Source: CAIWHR01 sp963846855
GTDB lineage: Bacteria > Pseudomonadota > Gammaproteobacteria > Burkholderiales > Casimicrobiaceae
Length of the DNA stretch: 64,000 bases
Reading direction: 5' to 3'
Assembly: GCA_963846855.1 (NCBI GenBank)
Contig: CAWJXK010000008.1
Span: forward strand, 930,001-994,000
Part shown: in pieces, positions 17,541-26,164 of the stretch
Numbering within the stretch: position 1 is the stretch's first letter
Layout of the letters: each line of letters starts with the position of its first letter
Notes under the pieces: model-generated
The model's input: the letters and a program-made list of their open reading frames with translations, nothing else
Told to the model about the DNA's origin: nothing
The model's database searches: none
Program-made: the position numbers and the translations under genes

Positions 17541-17745
17541 GATCAATGGAATTCAACGCGTCGCAGCGTGGCGGCAAGAAGGTGTCGCTTGCTGACCTGA
17601 TCGTTCTCGGTGGCTGCGCAGCAATCGAGAAAGCCGCGTAGGCTGCTGGACACGATGTGAAAGCTCCCTTTACGCCGGGGCGTATATGGACGCGTCGCAG
17701 GGACCAAACCGACATCGACAATGCAGCACCATCGCGGTGCGTCGT
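17541..17745 (+). pseudogene. 3' fragment of catalase-peroxidase katG
   Basis: In frame, EFNASQRGGKKVSLADLIVL is followed by GGCAAIEKAA, a stop, and then AAGHDVKAPFTPGR. DASQ and QTDID lie in shifted frames. This is the C-terminal end of KatG (catalase-peroxidase) with one nonsense mutation and at least two frameshifts. Nothing of the N-terminal heme domain is present, so it is a dead remnant directly fused to the nitrobindin fragment. Confidence 0.8.
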
Positions 17746-17993
17746 CAACGGGCACTATACGGATCGGGGCGCACAGGCACGACCTACCATCGTCAAGTTA
17801 TCCACAATTTCTGTGGATATCCCGGTGGAGCGACGCGGTATCGCGTCGCCCAAACGGATCTCCCCGGCCGGCGCATGAGAATGCGGGCTCAACGTTAGTG
17901 GCCGTTCACCGCAAAGCGCTGCCTGGTTATGTGTCTGTAACATGACACGCCCATGATGGTGGGTGTTGCGGGAGACGTGATCCGTGTCCCCCC

Positions 17994-19922
17994 ATGAAAA
18001 TTGGACACCTGCCCATGATGACAGCCCACCGACGTACCGAGCGCGAGGTCTCCCGGACTCTTCGACTCGATCGCGCAGCCCGAAGCGTCGACGAGTTGCG
18101 CCGAGCGGCGTTGGCGGCTGAACACGAGTTCGCGAAGGAGCTCGACGCGACGGCGCCCTCGATGCGCGAGAGCGCTTATAACCTCGTGCACTACCTCGCT
18201 ATGCGCCGGCATGACGTGCGCGAGCTGCAAGACGAGCTCGCCCGGCTAGGATTGAGCTCCTTGGGTCGGATGGAAGCGCACGTGATGGCCTCGCTGCAGG
18301 CGGTGCTGGAGGTGCTGTGCGTGCTTCGTTATGAACCCGTTCCGCCGGAACTCGCGACGCTGCCTCCCGTCGTGTTCGACACGGGCTACGCCTTGCTCGC
18401 CGAACACGCAAACGCCATTCTCGGGCCCGCGCATCGCGGACGGGAGACGCGGATCATGGTGACGATGCCCGGCGAGGCCGCCAACCAACCGGCGTTGATC
18501 CGTGACCTGGTCGAGGCAGGCATGGATGTCATGCGCGTCAACTGCGCTCACGACAGCCGCAAGGTCTGGGAGCGGCTGGTCAAACATCTGCGCCAGAGCG
18601 AGCGCGAGACCGGCAAGCGCTGCATGCTGTCATTCGACCTCGCCGGGCCGAAGCTTCGCACCGGCACCATCGAACCGGGCCCTGCGGTCGCGAAGTGGCG
18701 ACCGGGGCGCGACACGATTGGGCGCGTGACGGAGCCCGCACGCGTGCGGTTGGTGGCGCGCGTACACGATGCCGACGTGGACGACCCGACGATTCCGGTC
18801 GAGGGTGATCTGCTTGCAAAGGTAAGACTGGGGGACACCGTCGGGCTCGAGGACACCCGCAGTCGCAAACGCATACTGCGGGTGATCGAAGCTCGTGCCG
18901 GTGAATGCGTGTGCGAGACCGACACGACGGCGTATGTCGTGCCAGGGACGGTCCTGTCGTTACGGCGCAAAGGGCGCACTGTCGCAAAAGGCGCCGTTGG
19001 CGCCCTGCCAACCGTCGAGCAGTGGATCGCGCTGCGGCCGGGCGACACCCTCGACATCGTGCGTGGCGAGATGCCGGGTCGGGACGCGGTTCACGACGAC
19101 GACGGTCGCGTGCTAAACCTGCCCTTCGTTTCCTGTGCGCTTTCCGAGGTGTTTGTGGGTGTCCGCGTGGGCGAGCCGATCCTCTTCGACGACGGCAAGA
19201 TCCGTGGCGTGATCCGCGGCGTTGCCGAGGACCGGATTCGGGTCGAGATCATGGCCGTCGCTGGGGGCACCGCGAAGCTCAAGGCGGAGAAGGGGATCAA
19301 TCTTCCGGAGACGGAGCTCGACCTGCCAGCACTGACCGCGAAGGACACAGAGGACCTGGCATTCGTGGTGAAACGCGCCGACATGGTGGCCTTGTCATTC
19401 GTGCAGCGTCCCGAGGACATCGAAGCTCTGCTTGCCGAGATCACGCGGCTCAACGCGGCTCAACTCGGAATCGTCCTCAAGATCGAGACGCAAGCGGCCT
19501 TCAATCGCCTTCCGATGCTTCTGCTGGCGGCGATGCGGCACCCGTCGGTGGCCGTGATGGTGGCGCGGGGCGATCTCGGCGTCGAAGTGGGTTTCGAGCG
19601 GCTGTCCGAAGTGCAGGAGGAGATCCTGTGGCTCTGCGAGGCGGCACACGTGCCGGTCATCTGGGCGACTCAGGTGCTGGAATCGCTCGCAAAAGGAGGC
19701 ATACCCTCCCGGGCGGAGGTGACGGACGCCGCGATGGGGAGCCGCGCCGAATGCGTGATGCTGAATAAGGGGCCTTACATTCGCGAGACGCTTCGGTTCC
19801 TGATCGACGTGCTCGGACGAATGGAGGAGCACCAGTACAAGAAGTCCTCGCGACTGAGGAAACTGCGGGTGTCCGACGTCAACGGATCGCGCTCTACGCG
19901 CACCGCGCCGGGTCGCACCTGA
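17994..19922 (+). CDS. atypical pyruvate kinase-like protein with N-terminal extension
   Basis: A 642-residue protein. Residues 1-145 are a helical extension without clear family. A pyruvate kinase barrel follows: IMVTMPGEAANQPALIRDLV with AGMDVMRVNCAHDS, then FDLAGPKLRTG. An inserted beta-domain occupies about 230-400. Then come LPALTAKDTEDLAFVVKRAD, VLKIETQAAF, VMVARGDLGVE and ECVMLNKG. The usual C-terminal allosteric domain is absent. Active-site features of the barrel are kept (GPK, KIE, ARGDLG). It may use phosphoenolpyruvate or a related phospho-compound. The start may be 17994 or the double ATG at 18015/18018; neither has a good ribosome site. An inverted repeat GTGTCC...GGACAC straddles the first ATG. 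Confidence 0.75.
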   Translation: MKIGHLPMMTAHRRTEREVSRTLRLDRAARSVDELRRAALAAEHEFAKELDATAPSMRESAYNLVHYLAMRRHDVRELQDELARLGLSSLGRMEAHVMASLQAVLEVLCVLRYEPVPPELATLPPVVFDTGYALLAEHANAILGPAHRGRETRIMVTMPGEAANQPALIRDLVEAGMDVMRVNCAHDSRKVWERLVKHLRQSERETGKRCMLSFDLAGPKLRTGTIEPGPAVAKWRPGRDTIGRVTEPARVRLVARVHDADVDDPTIPVEGDLLAKVRLGDTVGLEDTRSRKRILRVIEARAGECVCETDTTAYVVPGTVLSLRRKGRTVAKGAVGALPTVEQWIALRPGDTLDIVRGEMPGRDAVHDDDGRVLNLPFVSCALSEVFVGVRVGEPILFDDGKIRGVIRGVAEDRIRVEIMAVAGGTAKLKAEKGINLPETELDLPALTAKDTEDLAFVVKRADMVALSFVQRPEDIEALLAEITRLNAAQLGIVLKIETQAAFNRLPMLLLAAMRHPSVAVMVARGDLGVEVGFERLSEVQEEILWLCEAAHVPVIWATQVLESLAKGGIPSRAEVTDAAMGSRAECVMLNKGPYIRETLRFLIDVLGRMEEHQYKKSSRLRKLRVSDVNGSRSTRTAPGRT

Positions 19923-19937
19923 TTGGACGGTCTGGAC

Positions 19938-20270
19938 TCAACGGGTGCCGGCGCCCCCGGATGCAGCGGCAGACTCGCGTCTTTGCGCCGAAACCTCGGA
20001 CTGAATCAATTCCAATTCTCGGTGCAACAAGGCGGCAATTGCAAAATCCCGGCCGTTGACCTCCGGGTCAAAGACCACCAGTAGCTCGTCCATATCCTCA
20101 AGCAGCTCGCCCGCACGAGCCACTAGCTGAACGAGCGGTCGTCCGAAATTTCCGAGCTGAACGCACCGCCGTGCGTCGGCCAGCACCTTGGAACAGATAT
20201 TGGCCTTGCGTGCCAAGCCGGTGTGCAGATTTTCGGCTGTGGCGCCGCGCGCGGGTTCGAACAGTCTCAT
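19938..20270 (-). CDS. hypothetical helical protein
   Basis: A 110-residue, mostly helical soluble protein with no family I recognise. It contains ANICSKVLADARRCVQLGN and MDELLVVFDPEVNGRDFAIA. No good ribosome binding site precedes the ATG at 20270. It converges on the pyruvate kinase gene, whose end is 16 bases away. Confidence 0.4.
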   Translation of the reverse strand: MRLFEPARGATAENLHTGLARKANICSKVLADARRCVQLGNFGRPLVQLVARAGELLEDMDELLVVFDPEVNGRDFAIAALLHRELELIQSEVSAQRRESAAASGGAGTR

Positions 20271-20957
20271 GGTCGTGTGACGGCGGTTGTTCGGTCTTCG
20301 TTCGATATGGCCCTGGCCAAGCAAATCACTGATGCCGGCGACAGTCACTACGCGCCTCGATCACGCAAACTCGATCGTCCCACCGCAATGTTTCAATTTG
20401 AAGACGGCGACATCCGTAGGTACCTAGCGGTAGATCCGCACGACAGCGGAATACTTTGACCTTGCGGAAGAGGCAAGCGCCGGAGTCGATCCCGTCGACC
20501 GCGTTCCGGGGGAATTCGATTCGATCCCGTCTCGTCCGCTCCAACGTGAATGGCTGCGCACCATGTCTTGCCTTCGAAGACCCGCATTCGTTGGCCTCAA
20601 AAGAAGGACCGCCCAGCATGATTGAGCGGCCCAGTCGGCTACGACCACAGGAGAGAAATTGTTGAAGCATCGTCGCCGAACGATGTTGCGGCGTGAAGAC
20701 AAACTCCGAAATCGCGCCATTGCTGCACCTGTCATCCGGTTGCCACCTTGCGTTCATACCGGCGTCGCATTGGACCTCTAGCGTAGCGGTCAATTCAGCG
20801 ACTCAAGGCGATGCCGACGGTTTATGCCATTTCACACGAAGTTCGCAATCGATGACGAGTGACAGCCTGCGATGACTCCGCGTGACCACGTCCCTCCCGT
20901 CCCGCCCCCGCCGCCGCGGTGCTCGGCCATTCGGACGGCGCGTCAACCCAGGATCGA
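20271..20957. other. intergenic region without a convincing gene
   Basis: Nearly 700 bases. Short overlapping ORFs on both strands lack ribosome binding sites and family resemblance. No repeat or terminator was noticed. The promoter for the metallophosphoesterase-glycosyltransferase pair should lie at its right end. Confidence 0.4.
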
Positions 20958-21797
20958 ATGAAATTCCGCGCGATCTGGATTTCCGACACCCACCTTGGCA
21001 CCCCCGGGTGTCAGGCGAACGCGCTGCTCGACTTCCTGCGCTGTACCGAGTCGAAGTACCTGTACCTCGTCGGCGACATCATCGACGGCTGGCAGCTGAA
21101 ACGTCGTTGGTACTGGCACCAGTCGCATAACGATGTCATCCAGAAGATCCTGCGCAAGGCACGTAAAGGGTGTCAGGTTGTATACGTGCCAGGGAATCAT
21201 GACGAGGCTGCGCGTCACTACCTCGGGCTTGCGTTTGGAGACATTGCGATCCAGGAGGAGGCAATTCATACGACGGTCCGCGGAAAACGCCTTCTCGTGA
21301 TCCACGGCGATCTCTTCGACGGCGTCGTTCAGTACACGCCGTGGCTCGCTTCGCTGATCGACGTCTTCTACTCCTTCATCCTTAAGCTCAATCGGCACGT
21401 CAACGGAATGCGGGCGCGCCTCGGTTTGCCCTACTGGTCGTTGGCGAAGTTCGTGAACCACAAGGTGAAAAATGCGGTGAACTACATCGTCGCGTTCGAG
21501 GAGGCGCTGGCGCAGGAGGCGCGCCATCGTGGATTCGACGGCGTGGTCTGTGGCCACATTCACAAAGCTGAAATCCGCGAAATCGACGGCACCCTGTACT
21601 GCAATGACGGCGACTGGGTCGAAAGTCTGACGGCCCTCGTCGAAACCACGACCGGCGAAATGCGTGTGTTGCACTGGCACGACATGCGCGACGCGGCATC
21701 GAAATGGTCCGACGTCGATTACTCGGCAGCCGAAGAGCATCCCGCCGAGCGGAGACGGACCAACCATGAAAGGGAAGATGCAACATGCGAATCCTGA
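20958..21797 (+). CDS. UDP-2,3-diacylglucosamine hydrolase-like metallophosphoesterase
   Basis: A 279-residue calcineurin-like phosphoesterase of the LpxH-related type. The metal-binding blocks are in order: WISDTHLG (D, H), VGDIIDGW (GDxxD), YVPGNHDE (GNHD), VIHGDLFDG and VCGHIHKA (GHxH), with the final block NDGDWVES. Close family members often sit beside a glycosyltransferase, as here, and act on lipid or surface-glycan intermediates rather than as the essential LpxH itself. ATG at 20958 with AGGA upstream. The gene overlaps the glycosyltransferase by 13 bases, so the two are coupled. Confidence 0.85.
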   Translation: MKFRAIWISDTHLGTPGCQANALLDFLRCTESKYLYLVGDIIDGWQLKRRWYWHQSHNDVIQKILRKARKGCQVVYVPGNHDEAARHYLGLAFGDIAIQEEAIHTTVRGKRLLVIHGDLFDGVVQYTPWLASLIDVFYSFILKLNRHVNGMRARLGLPYWSLAKFVNHKVKNAVNYIVAFEEALAQEARHRGFDGVVCGHIHKAEIREIDGTLYCNDGDWVESLTALVETTTGEMRVLHWHDMRDAASKWSDVDYSAAEEHPAERRRTNHEREDATCES

Positions 21798-22810
21798 TCG
21801 CAACAGATGCCTGGGCGCCTCAAGTCAATGGTGTCGTTACGACGATTACAAATACCGTGCGCGAGCTCGAAAAGCGCGGCCACGTGGTGCAGCTAGTGAC
21901 CAACGAAGGCTTTCGTACGATGCCCCTGCCAAGCTACCCGGAGATCCGCCTCGCCATTGCGCCGGGATCGCGCGCCTGTCGGATGGTCGATGAATTCGGG
22001 CCCGATGCCGTGCACATTGCGACGGAGGCACCGCTGGGCCTCGCCGTACGACGCCATTGCCTTGCGACTGGCTTGCCCTTCACGACGGCATTTCACACTC
22101 AATTTCCTGAATACGTCCATGCACGATGTCGGCTGCCGGTTGGCGTCACCTATCGCTGGCTACGTTGGTTCCACGGCCCGTCGAGGGCGGTCATGGTGGC
22201 AACGGAGGAGATCCGTCGCCGACTCAAGGAGCGCGGATTCAACAACCTGGCGTTCTGGTCACGCGGCGTCGACACGGATCTCTTCGCACCGGGACCGCGT
22301 TTGCACCTGTCTAGTCGGCGACCAATTTTCCTCTACGTCGGACGCGTCGCCGTCGAGAAGAACATCGAAGCATTTCTGAGCCTCGACCTACCAGGCACTA
22401 AATGGGTGGTTGGAGATGGGCCCGCGCGCGCTGGCCTCGAGATGAAGTTCCCCGAGGTGGAATTCCATGGCATGAAGCATGGCCGCGAACTCGCGCATTG
22501 CTATCAGCAAGCAGACGTATTCGTCTTCCCGAGCCGAACCGACACCTTTGGCCTGGTGCTCGCCGAGGCGATGGCTTGCGGTACGCCGGTAGCGGCGTTT
22601 CCGGTCACCGGTCCGATCGACGTGGTTCGAGATTCTGCGGCAGGCGTATTGTCCCGCGACCTGCAGTTTGCCGCGCTGGCCGCGCTCGATCTCGATCGCG
22701 AAGACGTGCGCCACTATGCCATGCAGTTTTCCTGGGCGGTGGCCACCGACCAGTTCATTGCGAACCTGTCGCCATCCGCCCTCGGCCGAATGCTTCCGCA
22801 GGCGGCATAA
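21785..22810 (+). CDS. GT4-family glycosyltransferase (glycolipid type)
   Basis: A 341-residue GT-B glycosyltransferase. The N-terminal domain begins ILIATDAWAPQVNGVVTTI, a signature of mannosyl/glucosyl transferases that act on diacylglycerol or phosphatidylinositol lipids. The nucleotide-sugar site is in the C-terminal domain: FLYVGRVAVEKN and the E-x7-E block FGLVLAEAMACGTPVAAFP. It has no membrane helix and probably binds the inner leaflet. It is coupled to the phosphoesterase gene upstream; together they suggest synthesis of a membrane glycolipid. Donor and acceptor are unknown. Confidence 0.85.
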   Translation: MRILIATDAWAPQVNGVVTTITNTVRELEKRGHVVQLVTNEGFRTMPLPSYPEIRLAIAPGSRACRMVDEFGPDAVHIATEAPLGLAVRRHCLATGLPFTTAFHTQFPEYVHARCRLPVGVTYRWLRWFHGPSRAVMVATEEIRRRLKERGFNNLAFWSRGVDTDLFAPGPRLHLSSRRPIFLYVGRVAVEKNIEAFLSLDLPGTKWVVGDGPARAGLEMKFPEVEFHGMKHGRELAHCYQQADVFVFPSRTDTFGLVLAEAMACGTPVAAFPVTGPIDVVRDSAAGVLSRDLQFAALAALDLDREDVRHYAMQFSWAVATDQFIANLSPSALGRMLPQAA

Positions 22811-22865
22811 ACACCCTGCGCCCTTACCGCGTGCTCGCGCGAGGCGCGAACCGCGTGGTCTTGGC

Positions 22866-23132
22866 TCAGCGATGTCGATGCGCAAGCACGCTGCGCGTGC
22901 GGCGACTTGCGAATAGAACGAGAAAGTCCGTAATCCGCGCTCCATCGCGGAGCCGGGCCAGCTCGCCTTCGTAGACTTCCTTCACTTCTTCGACTGGCAG
23001 CGAAGATTCGCGGGCCAGCACTTCGATTGCAGACAAGTTCTTTGCGGCCTGATCGTCATCGCGCTTGAGCACGCCCACCGTTCTTCTCCACTTGTTCGTT
23101 CCGGTCCGCGCAGATAGCAAGGTTGTGGCCAT
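22866..23132 (-). CDS. DUF3562 protein
   Basis: A small protein of about 88 residues whose C-terminal 55 residues match the DUF3562 pattern: IEVLARESSLPVEEVKEVYE, then ELARLRDGARITDFLVLFAS and RTRSVL. The domain is helical, and its function is not known. The start is uncertain: the ATG at 23132 gives a basic N-terminus, and a GTG nearer the domain (KRDDDQAAKNLS) is possible. Confidence 0.65.
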   Translation of the reverse strand: MATTLLSARTGTNKWRRTVGVLKRDDDQAAKNLSAIEVLARESSLPVEEVKEVYEGELARLRDGARITDFLVLFASRRTRSVLAHRHR

Positions 23133-23877
23133 CGACGCGCGTGGCACCGCAGTACGTGAGGATCGCTCGCGCAAGCTCCGTGCGCGAATGATTCTAATGG
23201 GGCTGCGCGCGTGAAGAAGTCGAATCAAAAAATTAAATTTGTGTAATATTTCTGTCACAAACGGTGCTCGGCAACCTCATCAAATACTTGCGGTGAAAGC
23301 TTCATCTACCCTCGCAGGATCAAGACCCAAGCCAAAGCGCCCATCGCCGACCGACCGCCGCATTAGTCGACAACTGGGCGCGAATTTTGTCGCGTCCGAG
23401 GGCAGTCCTAGGCAACCCCCGCCGCAATTCGCGCGCCGATGCATGGCGAAAACGATCGGCTGCTTCCTCGCCAACGACCGTCGGCATTGCCCATAATCGA
23501 TCGACTACAACGGGTCGCCTGCCGCCGTTCAGGGCATGGAAAAGACGTTAGCGGTGTCCATCGCCAACGTGCACGAGTAGACGGGTCCGGTTGCACCCCC
23601 CCGCAACCAATCAAAGAAACGGCTCGCCATTGGCGGGCCGTTTTCGTTTGTACTCGGGGTAGCGCCGGGGTAGCGCCAAGAGCCGCTTCAGGCGGTCTTC
23701 TCCATGAGAATCCAAGCGCGCACCAAGCTTTTCAAGGACCCCGTCGCCGCGTGGGCCGTTACGTCAATGCGCAAGCCTAAACAATGAATGCAGCTGTCTG
23801 GCCTAACCCGTCGCTCGACGCGGACGCCTCGCCTGCGGCACTATGAGCGGCATCCGAGGGAGTTGTATTAGGAAATC
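23133..23877. other. intergenic region with tRNA-like scar and terminator
   Basis: About 745 bases without a convincing gene. It contains a decayed tRNA 3' end (CCCCCGCAACCA near 23598-23609), a terminator (listed separately) and, directly after it, a doubled motif GGGGTAGCGCC. The same set recurs at 35.7 kb. Confidence 0.5.
23618..23649 (+). terminator. Rho-independent terminator after tRNA-like scar (site 1)
   Basis: The inverted repeat ACGGCTCGCC / GGCGGGCCGT with a three-base loop is followed by TTTTCGTTT. It is one of four near-identical hairpins in the window (others at 33.5, 35.75 and 48.97 kb), each preceded by a sequence resembling a tRNA 3' end. Confidence 0.75.
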
Positions 23878-24874
23878 ATGCGACTTCTGTGTTTTGTGTT
23901 GATACTTATTGGTGTCTCTCTTGCGTCGAGGGCCGTGCTGGCCGAAGGCGAGCTGGCCGAGCGTGCCGCCATCTCTGCGTTGACCCAAGCTGCCCTTCGT
24001 ACGAACGATTTTCAGAGCCTTGAGGACGCGTCTCGCGCGTACCGAAACGAGAAGAGTCGTTCATCCAGCGGCATCTGGAAACTCACCCTGTTTTACGCCG
24101 GAATCGGCGCGGCAATCAAGAGTGCGCAAGGCGACGCGGGGTTTAGGGAATTGGAAGCCAAGATGCGCAAGTGGGCGGCTAGATATCCAAGATCGCCAGC
24201 GGCACACATTGCGCTCAGCAGCGTCCTAATCGAGCACGGATGGGACTTTCGAGGGAATGGATATGCATCCTCCGTAAAGCCGGAGGCTTGGGCACCATTT
24301 CATCGTTACATCGCCATGGCGCGCGAGAATCTGGAGCAATTCAAGTCGGTGGCGTCCGATGATCCCCGATGGTATGAAGTCATGCTGCTCGTTGCGAAAG
24401 CGGAAGGCTGGGATCAAGAGCGATTCGATAACGTGCTCAGTGAAGCGTTACGGCGCGAGCCACTCTTCTATCAGACGTACTTTGCGGCGCTGGAATATCT
24501 CCTGCCGAAGTGGCAGCGGGGATCTCGCCCAAATTGAGGAGTTCGCGCAGAGCGCGGTTCGGCGAACATCAAAGGATGAGGGCCAAGGAATGTACGCAAG
24601 AATCTATTGGTACGCGTCCCAGGTCGAGTTTGACAACGACCTGTTCACCAAGTCTCTTGTCGTCTGGCCTCAAATGAAAGCCGGATTCGAGGACGTGATA
24701 GCGAAGTACCCCGATGAATGGAATCTCAACAATTACGCAAGATTTGCTTGCTTGGCGCATGACAGGACGAAGACAAGAGAGTTACTGACTCGCATTGGAC
24801 CGGCAATCATCGCAGACGCTTGGCGACAACCATCGTTGCTCGCGGAATGCTCAAAATGGACACTGCAAAAATAG
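23878..24874 (+). pseudogene. DUF4034-like exported protein with one frameshift
   Basis: A signal peptide (residues 1-22, ending VLA-EG) is followed by a TPR-like helical protein resembling the DUF4034 family: FQSLEDASRAYRNEKSRSSS, DPRWYEVMLLVAKAEGW and REPLFYQTYFAALEYLLPKW. The first frame stops at 24537. The family sequence continues in another frame (GDLAQIEEFAQSAVRR, MYARIYWYASQ) to 24874. A single-base change near 24520 splits the gene. The joined length would be about 330 residues. It could be a recent mutation or a sequencing error. Confidence 0.7.
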
Positions 24875-25304
24875 TATCAATTTTAACTTTCGTATCCACG
24901 AGGATCGTTTGCCGCGAGTGGCGACTAGGGCGTGTCGCTCCAAGCTTCAACTAACGCCGCAAATGCCCGCTCCGCTATTTCCGCGACGTTACGGCATTCG
25001 CCCTGATCGTCCTCTTGGCACCCGGCTTCGGCCCCCTGACCTGAATGCCTGAAGGGCAGCTTCCCTCTATTTTAGTGTCCGGTTCCGGACCCAAGCTGTG
25101 TCGGCAGCGGGTCGAAAGCGGCCGTTGGAGACTGGCCGCATTCGAGCAACACAGCAGAATCCTTTCGCGCGTTGTATGCAATCCGCACGGGCTCGCTCAA
25201 ATCGACGTCGCTCAGCGAGAATGGCACGAGCAGGTGCCGGGCTATCACTTGACCGGCGAAATCATCGGGTTCGACGGCGCAGCGACAAGCCCGGACGCTT
25301 CGCG
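24875..25304. other. intergenic region, nothing identified
   Basis: About 430 bases between the DUF4034-like gene and the HPr-like gene, which converge on it. No supported gene, and no terminator with a clear T-run was found. Confidence 0.4.
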
Positions 25305-25574
25305 TCACACTTCTTCTCCGAAACAGCCGCCGACCAGCGCGACGATGGCGTCGAGCGCCTCCACCTCGTCGGGACCGTCAGTTTCCAGCACGACCCGACT
25401 TCCCTTGCCCGCGGCCAGCATCATCACGCCCATGAGGCTCTTGGCGTTAACCTTTCGTCCACTTCGCGCGAGGGACACATCGCACAGGAACTTCGCCGAC
25501 AGCTGGGTGAGCTTGGTGGACGCAGGCGCGTCCAGTCCAAGCTTGTTGACGATCTCAATCTCACGTCGTTGCAT
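25305..25574 (-). CDS. HPr-like phosphocarrier paralogue lacking His15 (Asp15)
   Basis: An 89-residue protein that follows the HPr (PtsH) family end to end: MQRREIEIVNKLGL, then KLTQLSAKF, KVNAKSLMGVMMLAAGKGS and a C-terminus ending GGCFGEEV. The phosphorylatable histidine of the GLHAR motif is replaced: the sequence reads L14-D15-A16-P17, so His15 is Asp and Arg17 is Pro. The regulatory Ser46 (AKSLMG) is kept. It therefore cannot carry phosphate from enzyme I on residue 15 but could still be a target of HPr kinase, as Crh is in Bacillus. Start ATG at 25574 with GGAGGG about nine bases upstream. It stands alone, away from any enzyme I or EIIA gene. Confidence 0.85.
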   Translation of the reverse strand: MQRREIEIVNKLGLDAPASTKLTQLSAKFLCDVSLARSGRKVNAKSLMGVMMLAAGKGSRVVLETDGPDEVEALDAIVALVGGCFGEEV

Positions 25575-25856
25575 GGATCGGATCCCTCCAAACGATCTGA
25601 GTGCAATTTGGAGACTGCCGGCATGCGCCGCGGGCCCGCCACTGGCGCGCGACGCCGGCCGATGCCAACTAACACGCAAAGCCAAACCATTGGCCCAAGG
25701 TCGGGACCGTGAGTGTGTCCCATGCAGTGCGCCAGGTGCCACGACCGCCGCAGGGTTCATACGCCTGCACGCCGGGCCCCAGGCGGTTGCACCGTCGATA
25801 GAGATGTCATAACATTAACTTGTGATGTATCAAACGTCAATATCGATGGATCGACC

Positions 25857-26105
25857 ATGATTACTGCTGCCCAGCTCAGAGCCGCCCGAGCACTCATCGG
25901 TATGGACCAGCGCGCGCTGGCAGCAGCTTCCGGGCTTTCGCTGCCGACCATCCAGCGAATGGAGGCAAGTGAAGGCGTGATCCGCGGCAACGTCGATTCG
26001 CTGACGAAGCTGATTGGCGCGCTCGAAGCAGCGGGTGTCGAACTCATCAATGAGGGTGCCGTCAGCGAGAAGGCCGGACGCGGCATCCGACTGAAAGCGC
26101 GTTGA
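25857..26105 (+). CDS. XRE-family DNA-binding protein
   Basis: An 82-residue single-domain Cro/C1-type regulator. The helix-turn-helix is RALIGMDQRALAAASGLSLP followed by TIQRMEASEG at residues 11-40, and a C-terminal helix LTKLIGALEAAGVELIN may dimerise. It lies 59 bases upstream of the Ehr operon and points into it, so it may regulate that operon or be an antitoxin-like orphan. The region before it (25800-25856) is AT-rich and likely holds its promoter. Confidence 0.8.
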   Translation: MITAAQLRAARALIGMDQRALAAASGLSLPTIQRMEASEGVIRGNVDSLTKLIGALEAAGVELINEGAVSEKAGRGIRLKAR

Positions 26106-26164
26106 TCTCGTGTGAGATATCGCGCTCCCTGTTCATGCGTTGAGGTCAGGCTAGGCGACGGCTG

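Noticed and set aside
17984..18008. Insertion-sequence end at GTGTCC...GGACAC
   Set aside because: Only one short inverted repeat is visible and there is no transposase nearby. It is kept as a remark in the pyruvate kinase entry.
23705..23788. 27-codon plus-strand ORF after the site 1 terminator
   Set aside because: The peptide (RTKLFKDPVAAWAVTSMRKP) looks almost natural, but there is no ribosome site or known homologue, and it is too short to support.
25072..25308. 78-codon minus-strand ORF beside the HPr-like gene
   Set aside because: Soluble-looking but without a ribosome site or a recognised family.
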